From: Agarophyton chilense
Lineage: Eukaryota; Rhodophyta; Florideophyceae; Gracilariales; Gracilariaceae
Reading direction: 5' to 3'
NCBI GenBank assembly: GCA_030374765.1
Contig: JARGXX010000068.1
Coordinates: 2,852,001-2,916,000, forward strand
DNA length: 64,000 nt
This document shows positions 11,391 through 21,428 of the stretch, one piece after another. The notes under the pieces are model-generated. The model ran no database searches. It worked only from the letters and a program-made list of their open reading frames with translations, and was not told the DNA's origin. Both the position numbers and the translations under genes were made by a program. Within the stretch, counting starts at the first letter, position 1. Every line of letters starts with the position of its first letter.

Positions 11391-14377
11391 TTAAGCGTTA
11401 ATCCCCCACCAAGCTCTTTCGAGAGCGCAAAGAGCCCACGTGTTGAGTGTCTCCATGTGCTCGTTATTCCTGAGCACGTGGAATGCTGCTTTAAATGGAT
11501 GAAGGAGTAACGTTGCTAAGCTTGGATGAACAGCAGATGTTAATGTGCTGGCAACCACTCCATTTACGACAATATCCCCATGTAGAGTATGAGGATTGTG
11601 TAGACCGCTCTTTCTGATTCTTGATATTCCAATTACAACCGCGGTCTTCGCATCTTTTCCAATAGATAATTCGTCACCCCTTTGAACATCAGATGCTTTC
11701 ACAAGAACCCCGTTGGCATATACTAAATGCCCAGGTGAAAGAGTCAGAGAAACACCTTCAACTGACGTTTTCAACTCCAAAAACTCCGAATTCTTTTCAG
11801 GGTGTTTGTGCGAAAAGAAAAACACTTTGCTAAACTCATCCGGATGGGCGACTTTGACGCTCTCTCCAATACGTAGAAGAGCCATTAACTTTTTTGATCC
11901 ATCCTGCAATTCGACAAGAGCGTCAGATGGAAAACAAGAATTTGTTTCGTCGGCGAAGTCCTCTGAGGAGGACTCAAGACCGACAAATAACTCTTCTTCT
12001 TCAGCAAGAAAATTAGACTCTTGAGGTTCTTCTGAACCAATGAGCAATGATTCGTTGTTGGGATTGGTTTCGATTAATGTGGTAGACTCGGAAGATAAAT
12101 CTAGAGGATAAGAGAAAAAAAGGTTAGCATTTTCGACCACAGAGCTAGACTGAACATCTGCCCCTCGCAACATCTAACCGAGTTAAAGCTTGTTTAAGTA
12201 TTTCCAAGAAAATGACTTACCGGTAGGCAATTCTTGACTCATTTCATCTTCAGTTATTGACGATTCTGATGAAGATTTATCAAATGGCTGAGTTCCTTCC
12301 GAATCAGTAGAAGAAGGAAAGCCGAGAAGAGCTGGGGTGGGGGATGGTTGCACTGAAGCAGAGACCAAGGCTGTCATCGGTGATGATTGGGCACCCACAG
12401 GAGCCGGGCTTTCTGGTTTCCAAGGCGAGGCCATCTCTAGAGAAGATGATGCAGGACTGAAATCGACCTCAACTGTCAGTGATGATGCTTTTGAAGATTC
12501 AGTGGCATGCTGAACTTCAAATACTGTGGTTGATGCCATTGGAGATATGGAGACAGCCTCCACTTCAACTGCCGCTGGTGGTAATTCAGGAAATCCACCG
12601 ACACTCGCGACAGCATCTGTCTTTGGAAGTTCTTTTGGAGCTTCGGTGGTATGCTCGACCTCAGATTCCATGGTTGATATCACTGGGGACTCGGCAGCAT
12701 ACGCTACTTCAACTGCTGCTGATGATGCTTCTGGAAGCTCAGTGGCATTCTTGACCAAATCTGTCGTTAGGGTTGCTTTTGGAGATTCCATGACAAGCTC
12801 ATCTTCCGTAGTCATTTGTGATGCTTTTAAAGATTCTCCCGAGTCTGAGGTTTCGGATTGCGTATAGCTTTCTGCAGAGGACTCCAAAACTGCTGCTGAT
12901 TCATCCCTTCCCGAGTTCTCCCTGTCTCTTGCACGGCTTTCCCCAGACATTTCTTCCACGGGAACCTCTTCAGAAGGGCTAATCAGGGTTTTGGTGGGCT
13001 CAAGAGGTTCGCTCTCAGAGGTAGAAGGGCCCAGATTCGGAGAGGACTCAGGCGATATTTCGATTGAGATGGAGTCCATTTCGACATCAGCAAAACTGGT
13101 CTCGGAAGACGGAGGCACTTTAGGCGAGCTGGATGCCACTGGATCGATCAAGGAAGGTCTTGGCGAGATTAAGACAGAATTCATGATTTGATTGGAAGGT
13201 GCAGGTGTTGTGATATCTGAAGATGCCCCAGTTACAGCAGGTTTCTTGGAAACGTCGGCTAAACCAATGCCATCTTCAGGAACCGTAGGACGATTCTGCT
13301 TCTCTTCCAGGGTGTTTCGACATGGCGGTGGATGGCTTCCTTCGAAGAAAGCGTATGTCTCATCTGCATTGTTACCTCCCCCCAACACACGCGCGCCACC
13401 GGCAATCCATATAGCACCGTTACAAGAAATAACACCTGTTCCATGACGGGGCTCTGGCAATGATATTCCCTGTACGAAACCGTCGTTCTCTAGAACGTCA
13501 ACTTCAGTCCAAGCTCGATTGTCACCTTCCCCTCCGATCAAATATACTCTATCATTATAAACAGTAGATGCTGTTCCACCTCGCGGACGGTGAAGGCTCG
13601 TTATGGTACTCCACTTGCCGGAACGAAAATCATAGACATCAACTTCAGCCACGGTGTCCTCAAAAAACTCTGGAGCACTTGATGTAGAACGGCGCCCCCC
13701 CGCGACGTATACCCTGTTGTTCTTAACCACGGCATGGCAGTGATCTCGTGCTTTACACGCAAGAAAGTTTCGTTTAGAATGATACCAGGGAGATAGCATT
13801 TCTGGCTGAAAAAAGTACATGCGTATTACATACCGTGTGGAATATCAGGAAGTTGCTCCCACTTTCCCGTCTTGGGATCGTAGGAATCAAACCATGGGAC
13901 AACCATAGCTCCCTCACGATGACCACCAACATTTCCCGTGACTATGTATACCTTCCCATTGTGAAAAAATGCTCCCCCAGAGCCTCGTGGACGAGCTATC
14001 GGGTCGCCCTCAAACCACTTACCAGAGTCAGGGCAATATCGCCATATGTTGTTAATCGTCTCTTCATTCGGATAAGGACCAGTCCAAGCCCCGACTACCC
14101 AAATGCATTCGTCCGGACCTTGAAATCCTTGGAAATGATGCATCTCAAGAGAGTTTGGCATTCCAGCACTCCATTGGAGAGTATCGGTGTCCAAAAGGTG
14201 CACACGGTTCGAACCGCGCCCACCGAGGAGGCATAGCTTGTTTCTTCCACATTGAGAGAATGCGGTCTCTCCGCGTCCGGGATAAGTACCAGTCACAGAA
14301 ACCTTTTTCCAAGTGGCTTGGGCGAGAACACAAGGCTGGAGGATCAAAGCAGTGAGAAACAAAACATGCAAAACCAT
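11391..14377 (-). CDS. Secreted Kelch-repeat protein with C-terminal Hedgehog-type Hint domain
   Basis: I read one gene of three exons: 14377-13834, 13801-12221 and 12157-11391. The introns of 32 and 63 nt have GT-AG ends that keep frame, giving 963 aa. The N terminus is a clear signal peptide (about residues 1-19, hydrophobic, ending VLA). Kelch beta-propeller repeats follow over roughly residues 25-340 (GG motifs, PRGGTAS, RVYLIGG). A long Ser/Thr/Glu/Pro-rich stalk runs to about 770. A Hint domain starts at Cys about 782 (NSCFPSDA), with the block-B-like LSPGHLVY and a terminal VVNGVVAST segment. Hint domains self-cleave by N-S acyl shift at the first Cys; here the usual TxxH appears as SxxH. 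Likely a cell-surface or secreted protein that releases its Kelch part. Ligand and partner are unknown. Hint/Hog proteins outside animals, including red algae, are known; this Kelch fusion is what I infer from the spliced model. Confidence 0.8.
13802..13833 (-). other. Putative 32-nt intron in the Kelch-Hint gene
   Basis: Starts GTATGTAAT and ends TTCAGCCAG on the minus strand. Removing it joins the signal-peptide/Kelch exon to the next Kelch exon in frame (PDIPHEMLSPWY). The nearer acceptor, 4 nt upstream, would break frame. At 32 nt it is close to the lower limit for spliceosomal introns. Confidence 0.6.
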
Positions 14378-15123
14378 CTTCTGTTAGTTCTCAAAAACCA
14401 CTCCTTGACAGACAGAAATGCCGTTTAGGCTGCATGATTTTCTTTTCCTGCGTCCCCGGAAGACTCGCCTATTACCCAATAGAACGCTTCATGAGTAAAC
14501 GGCAAATCTTCGTTATTGGAAACCGAGAATAAACGAATGATGGATTTTGTCGTGGTCAAGGGCCATCAACGGGTTTACTCTCGATTCTGGTTGTGTTTTT
14601 AACATACAACTACTGTTGCACCGGTCCACTGCGGCCATACTCGCGGATAAATGGCGCAATATCAGCGGGTCCCGTTTCAGGTTCGGTGTGGAGTTTCAGG
14701 TTCTAACGAGAAGTTCGATTTCATGGCCGCATTTAATGCGTCCTTTCCTCACTCATTCCTTTCGCCTTATCATCTAGAAGGGATAGGGTTTGCATGGGCG
14801 TAACTGAGGGCTAGCCAAAAGGAAAGAAAGGTTATGCGCTTAGATCTTTGTGCCGTACTACTGTTCGGCGCATGCATCGCTGCTTTGGAATTTTCACGAA
14901 CGACAACGGAACAGGTCTCCTCAACTTGTCTTTCGGAGATTGATCAAATACATTTATGAATAGGACAGATATCGATTCGCAATTTCATAAGCATTGATCT
15001 TCATGCTCGGCAGCGTACGTCAGCCCCAGATCGAGTAATTCTATCTTCGAAATAGATATTCGATAGTAGGACCAATGAATACTTTTTTTGACAAATATAC
15101 GTTGTTCAGTTACTGTTAAGTCA
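14378..15123. other. Intergenic region, promoter side of the Kelch-Hint gene
   Basis: About 750 bp between the start of the Kelch-Hint gene and the stop of the P4-ATPase gene, both on the minus strand. Only short open frames occur and none looks coding. It should hold the Kelch-Hint promoter and the ATPase 3' UTR. I see no repeat or RNA gene. Confidence 0.6.
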
Positions 15124-18100
15124 TCAATTTCGGCTGTTCCTGGCTTCGTATTGTTGAAGTTGAGATACAAGACTGCTCTTTCGCCGCATCCTGAGCAGAA
15201 TAACCATAAAATCAGGAAGAAACGCGGTAACAAACACAATTGGCCAAAGTAAATGGTACAGTCCGCTAGAAATTAGTTTTGATAAGACGCCCTCCAATTC
15301 TACTTCGTGGAAAACTGCAACAACAGCAGGAATCAGAGCCCATAATCCAGCAAAGGACAGTAAGATACCGGCCAAGACGATGCCAGTCCAGAGATGACTG
15401 CTCAACAGGAATTTAAACAGAGCAATGCATACTGCCATTGTAGATACGGCTAAGCCTGTCAAGAAAAAACCTCCATCGTGCCCATTCGAGAATACAGTAT
15501 GAGTGGTTTGCCCGAAGAGGAAATAGGTCATGAAGAAAAGAACCGTGGCATGCCAGATGCTATACGCCGTAGTAAACTCGATAACGGACTTGAAATTGAA
15601 GAGTCTGTTGTTGCCATTTGAGCTGTAGACTTTCGGAAACCGGAAAACTGTACGTTCTTCCAAATCGCGTTCAAATATGCCATACAAGAACGGTGGCGCC
15701 AATGTCAGTATACTGTTCCACATAGTCACGATCCATTGATTATGAATTGTGGTTCCAGATGAGAAACAGAAAAACTGAAAAAAGAACTGAGTAGCAGAGA
15801 AGAAAATGTTTTTGTAAAAAGACAGATTGATGACACCAGCCGTTCTAATATACGAGAAGCGCCCATGAATAGCTAGCAGCCTTCCCAGATGCTTGAATTC
15901 GCCCATGGAGTAGTCAGCTGCTCGCGCTGCCTGCATCCCTTCCTTTCCTTTTATACCGATCCCAACTTGAGCTTCCTGAATCATGGACACATCATTGCCA
16001 CCATCTCCTATTGCCAAAGTGACGCAGTTCTCGTGTCTATGTACAAGTTGTACAGTTTGTGCTTTTTGAAGAGGTGTTACTCGCGCGCAAATGACTGACT
16101 TGCATACACTTGCCACTTGGAGGAATCGACGTTCCATTTCGCCATTGTTAACAAAGCTTAGGCTTGCACCATCCACAATTAGAGCAAATGGTCGTTCAGG
16201 CATCAATTCATGAGCCCGCAAAGTAATGGAATCCCGAATATGACTAATACGACCTTGCGGTTCAGTAAATGTTTCGATCGTTTCAGCAGACAAACTCCGG
16301 CGATGTCGATGTCTCGGAGGGAGTTTTGAGGCGGGATCGGGATAAATTTCATCTAGAACAGCATCAAGTATGGATTGAAGTTCCGATTGCGAATTCGCGT
16401 GAATACGAAAGACACGCATATTGTTATTCAACAAATGAGACGAATATCCAATATTCTCGGCGGTTTCCGGTTTATCTCCTGTTAATACCCATACACGAAT
16501 CCCCGCTTCACGCAAGAATTGGATCGTTTCGGGAACTTTGTCTTGCAATTTGTCCTCTACAGCGGTCACCCCGTACAAATCCAGCCGTCTCTCAATTAGT
16601 GAAGCTACTTTGGCTTTCTTTGAGAGTCGATTTTCCAGCGCAATACTCGCTTCAGCAAATTTCAGGGCCCACTCCTCGTACTCCGTTGGTGGTATAACGC
16701 GCCCCGCGTACACCAATGTGCGCAAACCATCCATTGAAAAGCGCTTCGTCGCCGAGAGAAGATCTTCGACTGCAGATTCTGCCTTAAGCAGCCGAATCAT
16801 CACGGAGTCGGCGCCTTTCGAAAATATACGAATCGTGCCGTCGGGACATCGAAGTATTGTGCTCATTCTCTTCCGATCGGATGAGAACTCGAGCTCTGCA
16901 AGCAGTTCATAGCTTTCAGGAGTCGGATTAGTAAAATCTTGGATGACAAACTCATCAAGGGTCCTGTTAATCAAAATTACGCCAGCGTCTGCAGCGGCCT
17001 GAACCAATGCAACCTCATCTGGGCTTTCTCCGTAGTATTTGCTGCGCAACTCGCCAGAGCTTCGGTTTGTCCTAGGAAGCACATCGTGTGACAGTGCCAT
17101 GGCTCGCACAAGCCGATGTACACCGTTCGCGCTTGTTTCGACACCACGTTTCAAACTCTTTGGGTCTTCGCGGAGGTCGTAGGAACTCTGACAAGTGTGG
17201 CAGGCAACAAATCGCATTATGTTTTCGGTTAGAGTACCGGTTTTGTCACTGAATATGTGTTGGACATAGCCCAGCGTCTCATTCAGGTTATTAGACTTTG
17301 CCTCGACGGTAACCTTTCCAGTGTGCATTTTGGAATCATACGAGATGAACAAACCTTGGAACAATCTTACAAACTCCAGTGTGACGAAAAGCGAGACTGG
17401 GACGAAAGTATGATACAGGATTACGTACGTTCCTATGGAACGCAGAGATACAGTGCTGCCAGACAGAAGACGGTTTTCGCCCATATACCATTGGCCAAGA
17501 CCATAGCGGCGCTGCAACACGCCTGCAAGAATTGAAGTGATAAGCGTAATGACCATGAGCATGGTGAATAATCCGACGACAACACGGTTCATCATTCGTT
17601 CTATGCCACCCAACTTACTAGGGGGGTTTTTCATATTCAGGGCCACCTTGGTATCTTGCCCGTTGTAAACAACGAGTCCATAAATGAAGTCCGTGTTCCT
17701 TAAAATGGAGCCGCGTAATAGCATATTCGCAATGTCAAGCGGGCTCTTTTGGGATGGTCCGGAGCTAATTGAACCTTGCAGGCTGTACAGTTCAGGAGTG
17801 GGTGATGCTGTGACGACGGTGACCGGCAAAGAATGCAGTTGTTCCGGAGAAGAGGACAGCGAATGTAAATTGGTTGGCACAAGGCGACGTTTGAGATTAG
17901 ATTCTCCATCAAGGTTGGCAGTCGAGACATAACAGACACCCGATGGGTCCGAAGAAGACAACAGGATGAGATCTGCGGGAAAAGCAGAGCCCTCAGTCAC
18001 AAGCATGACATCTCCTACGCAAACATGCTGGGATTGAATAGCCACCAATTGATTCTTCGGAATGGACGGGTAGTTCTCTAGTAGTTGGTGAACATCGACA

Positions 18101-18504
18101 GAATGTGTATTGGTGGAGAGTATTGGGTGCGACTGAGATTTGCGGCGCTGAACTATAACTGGAGCGCGATTGATGACATTGTCAGCTTTTTTCCGACGCA
18201 AATCTTCGTAAACATCACGAGCAAGTCCAAAACCAATGACAACGAGCAGCGGCAGGGTGGTAGTCACAGGGGAAGTAGGGGAAATTCCGGGGATGAATGA
18301 AATTATTGCAACGATAAGGAAATAAAAGTTTGACAAACGGCGAAATTGTTCATAGATAGCTTTAGGAAGCATATTTAACCAAGTGTACTTTGCAGAGGTG
18401 ACTGCATTATCTCCAAACTCGGGGTTGAATGCGCCCAGCTTAACCGTACGTGTTGTATTTTGCTCAAGCACCGCTTGCGGCCGCCTGAAGGACGGCAGGC
18501 GCAT
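15124..18504 (-). CDS. P4-type ATPase (aminophospholipid flippase)
   Basis: An intact 1126-aa frame without introns. P4-ATPases move phospholipids such as phosphatidylserine to the cytosolic leaflet of Golgi, endosome or plasma membranes. Visible: an N-terminal WLNMLPKAIYEQFRRLSNFYFL block typical of the family (written here in part), an actuator motif LDGESNLK (usually DGET), a membrane helix 4 motif VPVSLFVTLE (family PISL type), the phosphorylated Asp about 418 in SDKTGTLT, the nucleotide-binding ESPDEVALV and KGADSVM blocks, GDKPETAENI, the hinge GDGGND near 833, and a C-terminal set of about six membrane helices. Length fits the family. It probably works with a CDC50-type subunit, not in this window. 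Start: first ATG, directly before a basic segment. It shares a 1.27-kb divergent upstream region with the LHC gene. Confidence 0.95.
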   Translation of the reverse strand: MRLPSFRRPQAVLEQNTTRTVKLGAFNPEFGDNAVTSAKYTWLNMLPKAIYEQFRRLSNFYFLIVAIISFIPGISPTSPVTTTLPLLVVIGFGLARDVYEDLRRKKADNVINRAPVIVQRRKSQSHPILSTNTHSVDVHQLLENYPSIPKNQLVAIQSQHVCVGDVMLVTEGSAFPADLILLSSSDPSGVCYVSTANLDGESNLKRRLVPTNLHSLSSSPEQLHSLPVTVVTASPTPELYSLQGSISSGPSQKSPLDIANMLLRGSILRNTDFIYGLVVYNGQDTKVALNMKNPPSKLGGIERMMNRVVVGLFTMLMVITLITSILAGVLQRRYGLGQWYMGENRLLSGSTVSLRSIGTYVILYHTFVPVSLFVTLEFVRLFQGLFISYDSKMHTGKVTVEAKSNNLNETLGYVQHIFSDKTGTLTENIMRFVACHTCQSSYDLREDPKSLKRGVETSANGVHRLVRAMALSHDVLPRTNRSSGELRSKYYGESPDEVALVQAAADAGVILINRTLDEFVIQDFTNPTPESYELLAELEFSSDRKRMSTILRCPDGTIRIFSKGADSVMIRLLKAESAVEDLLSATKRFSMDGLRTLVYAGRVIPPTEYEEWALKFAEASIALENRLSKKAKVASLIERRLDLYGVTAVEDKLQDKVPETIQFLREAGIRVWVLTGDKPETAENIGYSSHLLNNNMRVFRIHANSQSELQSILDAVLDEIYPDPASKLPPRHRHRRSLSAETIETFTEPQGRISHIRDSITLRAHELMPERPFALIVDGASLSFVNNGEMERRFLQVASVCKSVICARVTPLQKAQTVQLVHRHENCVTLAIGDGGNDVSMIQEAQVGIGIKGKEGMQAARAADYSMGEFKHLGRLLAIHGRFSYIRTAGVINLSFYKNIFFSATQFFFQFFCFSSGTTIHNQWIVTMWNSILTLAPPFLYGIFERDLEERTVFRFPKVYSSNGNNRLFNFKSVIEFTTAYSIWHATVLFFMTYFLFGQTTHTVFSNGHDGGFFLTGLAVSTMAVCIALFKFLLSSHLWTGIVLAGILLSFAGLWALIPAVVAVFHEVELEGVLSKLISSGLYHLLWPIVFVTAFLPDFMVILLRMRRKSSLVSQLQQYEARNSRN

Positions 18505-19770
18505 GTTGATGGGTGTTTTGGTGGCGGGTGAGCTGGGCGTTTGTTTGGGAGCCAGCCAGGCCTGAATCGAGGTTGTGCGAACGCGCTCGCACAGGGCAGT
18601 GGGGAGCCGGTGGTGCTGGACGGTGTGGTGGGGGGCTTTTTCAGGGTTTTACGGAAGCTTTGACGATTTGCGCGCGTAGACCAAGGCCGGCGGGACCGAT
18701 GTATGGGGGTCTTTACGCGAAGGCTTTGGCGACGCAAAAAAGAACAGCTGGACCACTCTAGCTAGCAAAGGTTGGATGACCACTGCCGTATTTTGGGGAG
18801 GGGATAGCGCGGCGTGAACGGTTATGTGCCATGTGTGGTGTGTGGGATCTACTCTCGAGAGTAACCTAACTGCTAGCTCTACTCTAGAGTGATCAAGAAA
18901 AAGATGACAAACACGATTTGTTCAATTTTGTGCACCTGCCATGCGACAATGGAAACGTCGCAACGTGTGCGAATAAAGGCTTTATTATTCTTACATGGTA
19001 TCGAATATGTACAGCAGGCTGGGGTGTCACCAATATGGTGCAGAGGGCCACATGGTGATGAATGCACTACCAGCAAAGTAGAAGAGGACGCTCTACCAAC
19101 GGCGCGCCCCTGTCCCTGTTTACACAGAATTTGGCCATCTCTGTTTGCGCCTTAGACGCACAGAGGGGCCATTCACAGCCCCAGTGCATTGGGGCAATGT
19201 TGAGGCGCGGAAACTCTTAGTGCATGCATGAACGAAGCCGAGAGGCATGTCTCACCGTCGTCGGGAGAGCTAGCAGCACCTGGTTCGAGCACACGCGGAA
19301 GCAATTGCCGTTGTCAAGTTTGTGAGCGGGCAAACAATCAGTGACGAGCGAGTAGCGCTGATGGCTTCTCTTGCGGAAGCGATAAGGGTTTGTGGTGTGC
19401 GAAATTCGTGACCGTGAGCCCTTCCCTCACCGTCTCTTGCTGGAAAGCGAGCGAAGAAGCGAAAGACAAAATTGTCTCCGAAACATTTGGGGAAAAATCA
19501 AAACTATTTGTGCAAAACTCGGGCGGCGTTTCGGCGGCAGATTTTTGACGAAGCGCCACCCGTTTTGCGCAGATCTTTTGCAGCAGTGAGCTCGCATCAC
19601 ACAGTAAACCCTCTCTATCGTCGGAGCCAAGGGCAAACTTGGGGCCGAGCCTCCTCAAAAGGACGCCCTCCGCCTCCGATACGCCTTCACTCACTATCAT
19701 CTGCACCGCACTCCCCCCATTTCGCACACATCCTCGCAGAAAGAAAACAGTTTGATCAACCACTACTAAC
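18505..19770. promoter_or_regulatory. Divergent promoter region between P4-ATPase and LHC
   Basis: 1266 bp separates two head-to-head starts. The half near the LHC gene holds only short open frames. Two palindromes, ACTCTCGAGAGT (18851-18862) and ACTCTAGAGT (18881-18890), start exactly 30 bp apart and are the clearest candidate regulatory sites. Confidence 0.5.
18851..18890. promoter_or_regulatory. Pair of related palindromes 30 bp apart upstream of LHC
   Basis: ACTCTCGAGAGT and ACTCTAGAGT are perfect dyads sharing the half-site ACTCT/AGAGT; each is preceded by CT. Three helical turns separate their starts. This looks like two sites for one dimeric factor; the target gene could be LHC or the ATPase. 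Confidence 0.4.
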
Positions 19771-20415
19771 ATGTTGGGCTTCATCAACCATGCATTGCCG
19801 CTGACGCGCGCCACCCGGACGACGCCAGCCGTGTCTACGCGCGTGGCCACTGTGCGTGGTCCGCGCATGGAGGCGTCTAAGATGTCCAAGTCGGTGCCGT
19901 TCCTGCTCAAGCCCAAGAACCTGGAGGGGCTGCCCGCATCGTACGACTTTGACCCGCTTCTGATCTCGGATTACATCAACGTGCGCTTCCTGCAGGCAGC
20001 CGAAATCAAGCACGGGCGCATCTGCATGCTGGCGGCCGTGGGGCTTATAGTGCCGGAGTTTTTCACGTTTCCGAACCCTTACTTCCCCAAGATGCTGCCG
20101 GTTGACGCGCACAACTACTTTATCAACACCGGGGGCATGAGCCAGATTCTGCTGTTCATCGCGGCGTTTGAGGCGCTGAGCTGCTACGCGCTCAAGCAGA
20201 CGGTGGAAGGGAAACACGAGCCGGGCTACTTTGGATTCGACCCGCTAGGGCTCGGCAAGGACCCGGTTCAATTCAAGAAATACCAGGCGAACGAAATCAT
20301 GAACGGGCGGTTGGCGATGATTGCTGTGGGGGGCATGATTCACCAGATGTGGGTGAGCAAGATGGGCGTGATTGAGCAGCTGACACACTTCACGCCCACC
20401 ACGGGAGGCATGTAA
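19771..20415 (+). CDS. Red-lineage light-harvesting chlorophyll-binding protein (Lhcr-like)
   Basis: 214 aa, one exon. Binds chlorophyll a and carotenoid and feeds photosystem I in red algal plastids. The first about 40 residues are basic and rich in Ser, Thr, Ala, a transit-peptide-like leader; it begins MLGF, and I see no clear secretory signal, which fits a primary plastid. The mature part starts around SVPFLLKPKNLEGL. Helix 1 carries the chlorophyll-ligand motif AAEIKHGRICMLA; helix 3 carries its partner NEIMNGRLAMIAVGG; a middle helix (about residues 120-140) lies between. The usual GFDPLG appears twice as YDFDPLL and FGFDPLGLG. Length matches Lhcr proteins. Start: the only ATG in a sensible position, after ACTAAC. 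Neighbours are not photosynthetic genes. Confidence 0.93.
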   Translation: MLGFINHALPLTRATRTTPAVSTRVATVRGPRMEASKMSKSVPFLLKPKNLEGLPASYDFDPLLISDYINVRFLQAAEIKHGRICMLAAVGLIVPEFFTFPNPYFPKMLPVDAHNYFINTGGMSQILLFIAAFEALSCYALKQTVEGKHEPGYFGFDPLGLGKDPVQFKKYQANEIMNGRLAMIAVGGMIHQMWVSKMGVIEQLTHFTPTTGGM

Positions 20416-21290
20416 AGCTAGAGGGGCGGGCAGTGGTGGTTGGCGAATAGCTTTTTTCTTTTAATCTGTAAAACTCAAAATAAACCGGCAGCTTTTGGGC
20501 TCGCAGTGCACGCAATGCAATCCTTGTATGCTTGCGTGTTGCAGACAGCGAGCCAATGTCACACGTGTATGTGATGGACGCCCACTGTTGCCGTTTTTAA
20601 AACAGACAAACTGCGCGCTGTAGACACGTAGGGCGTGTGCGTGAGCGCACGCGTCCCCGTCGCAACCACTCACGTCCCCGTCGCGAGTCCACGCGCCCCC
20701 CGTCGTCGTGAGCGCGTCGTCGCTCGAGAGCGCGAGAGCGCCCGAGCGCCGCAGCCACCAGTGGCCTCCTCTCCGTTCCACCGCAGAGCTTGTTTTGGCG
20801 GTGCGCCGTCTGCCAGCTCCCTTCGAGCGTCGCCGCCTTCAACGACTTGTCCGTCTTTTTGGGCTGACGACCTTGCTTCTGACGACTTTGCTTCCGACTC
20901 CCCATGTTTGTTGTGCGTGCTTGTTGCTTACGCACACATGCGTGCTATTCGTGCCGTTTTGCATGTTTTGTCGCTGTCGTTCTTAGCTCCGCCCCGACTG
21001 AGGCTGCCCGCACACAATGCAATGCGTGAGCGCTATCATTATGCCGCAAGTGTGACACTGCCCCAAACGCGCCAAACGCGCGGCATTTGTCGCCGTTCCC
21101 ATTCACGTTGAGCCCGCGCACGCCGTGCGATTCAAGTGGCGAGCACCACGGTGGCACTCAACATGACTACTGGCACCTGTAACAGCGAGAAGCAGCGAGC
21201 GCTGACGCGAGCGCACGAAGGTAAGAGTGCGTCACTCCGCCTCCCGCACACACAGCGTGTACGTGCGCGCGCGTCGCAACTGACCACCGA

Positions 21291-21428
21291 CAGTCGCGTA
21301 ACCGCCAGTCGCGCACCACCAGTCGCGCACCGCCAGTCGCGCACCGCCAGTCGCCCTCCGCCAGTCGCCCTCCGCCAGTCGCGCACCGTCAATCGCGCAC
21401 CGTCAATCGCGCACCCCTGGTCGCGCAT
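21291..21428. repeat. 14-bp minisatellite, about 10 copies
   Basis: Tandem units of the type CAGTCGCGCACCGC repeat with a 14-bp period; variants include CAGTCGCCCTCCGC and CAATCGCGCACCGT. The first unit is 15 bp. The period is not a multiple of 3, so it is not coding repeat structure. Confidence 0.9.

Noticed and set aside
12479-13446. Plus-strand open frames across the Kelch-Hint gene
   Set aside because: They are antisense shadows of the Ser/Thr/Glu-rich stalk and follow its repeat composition.
19338-20217. Minus-strand frames over the LHC gene
   Set aside because: They overlap the LHC coding sequence and its leader in antisense and have no recognisable domain.
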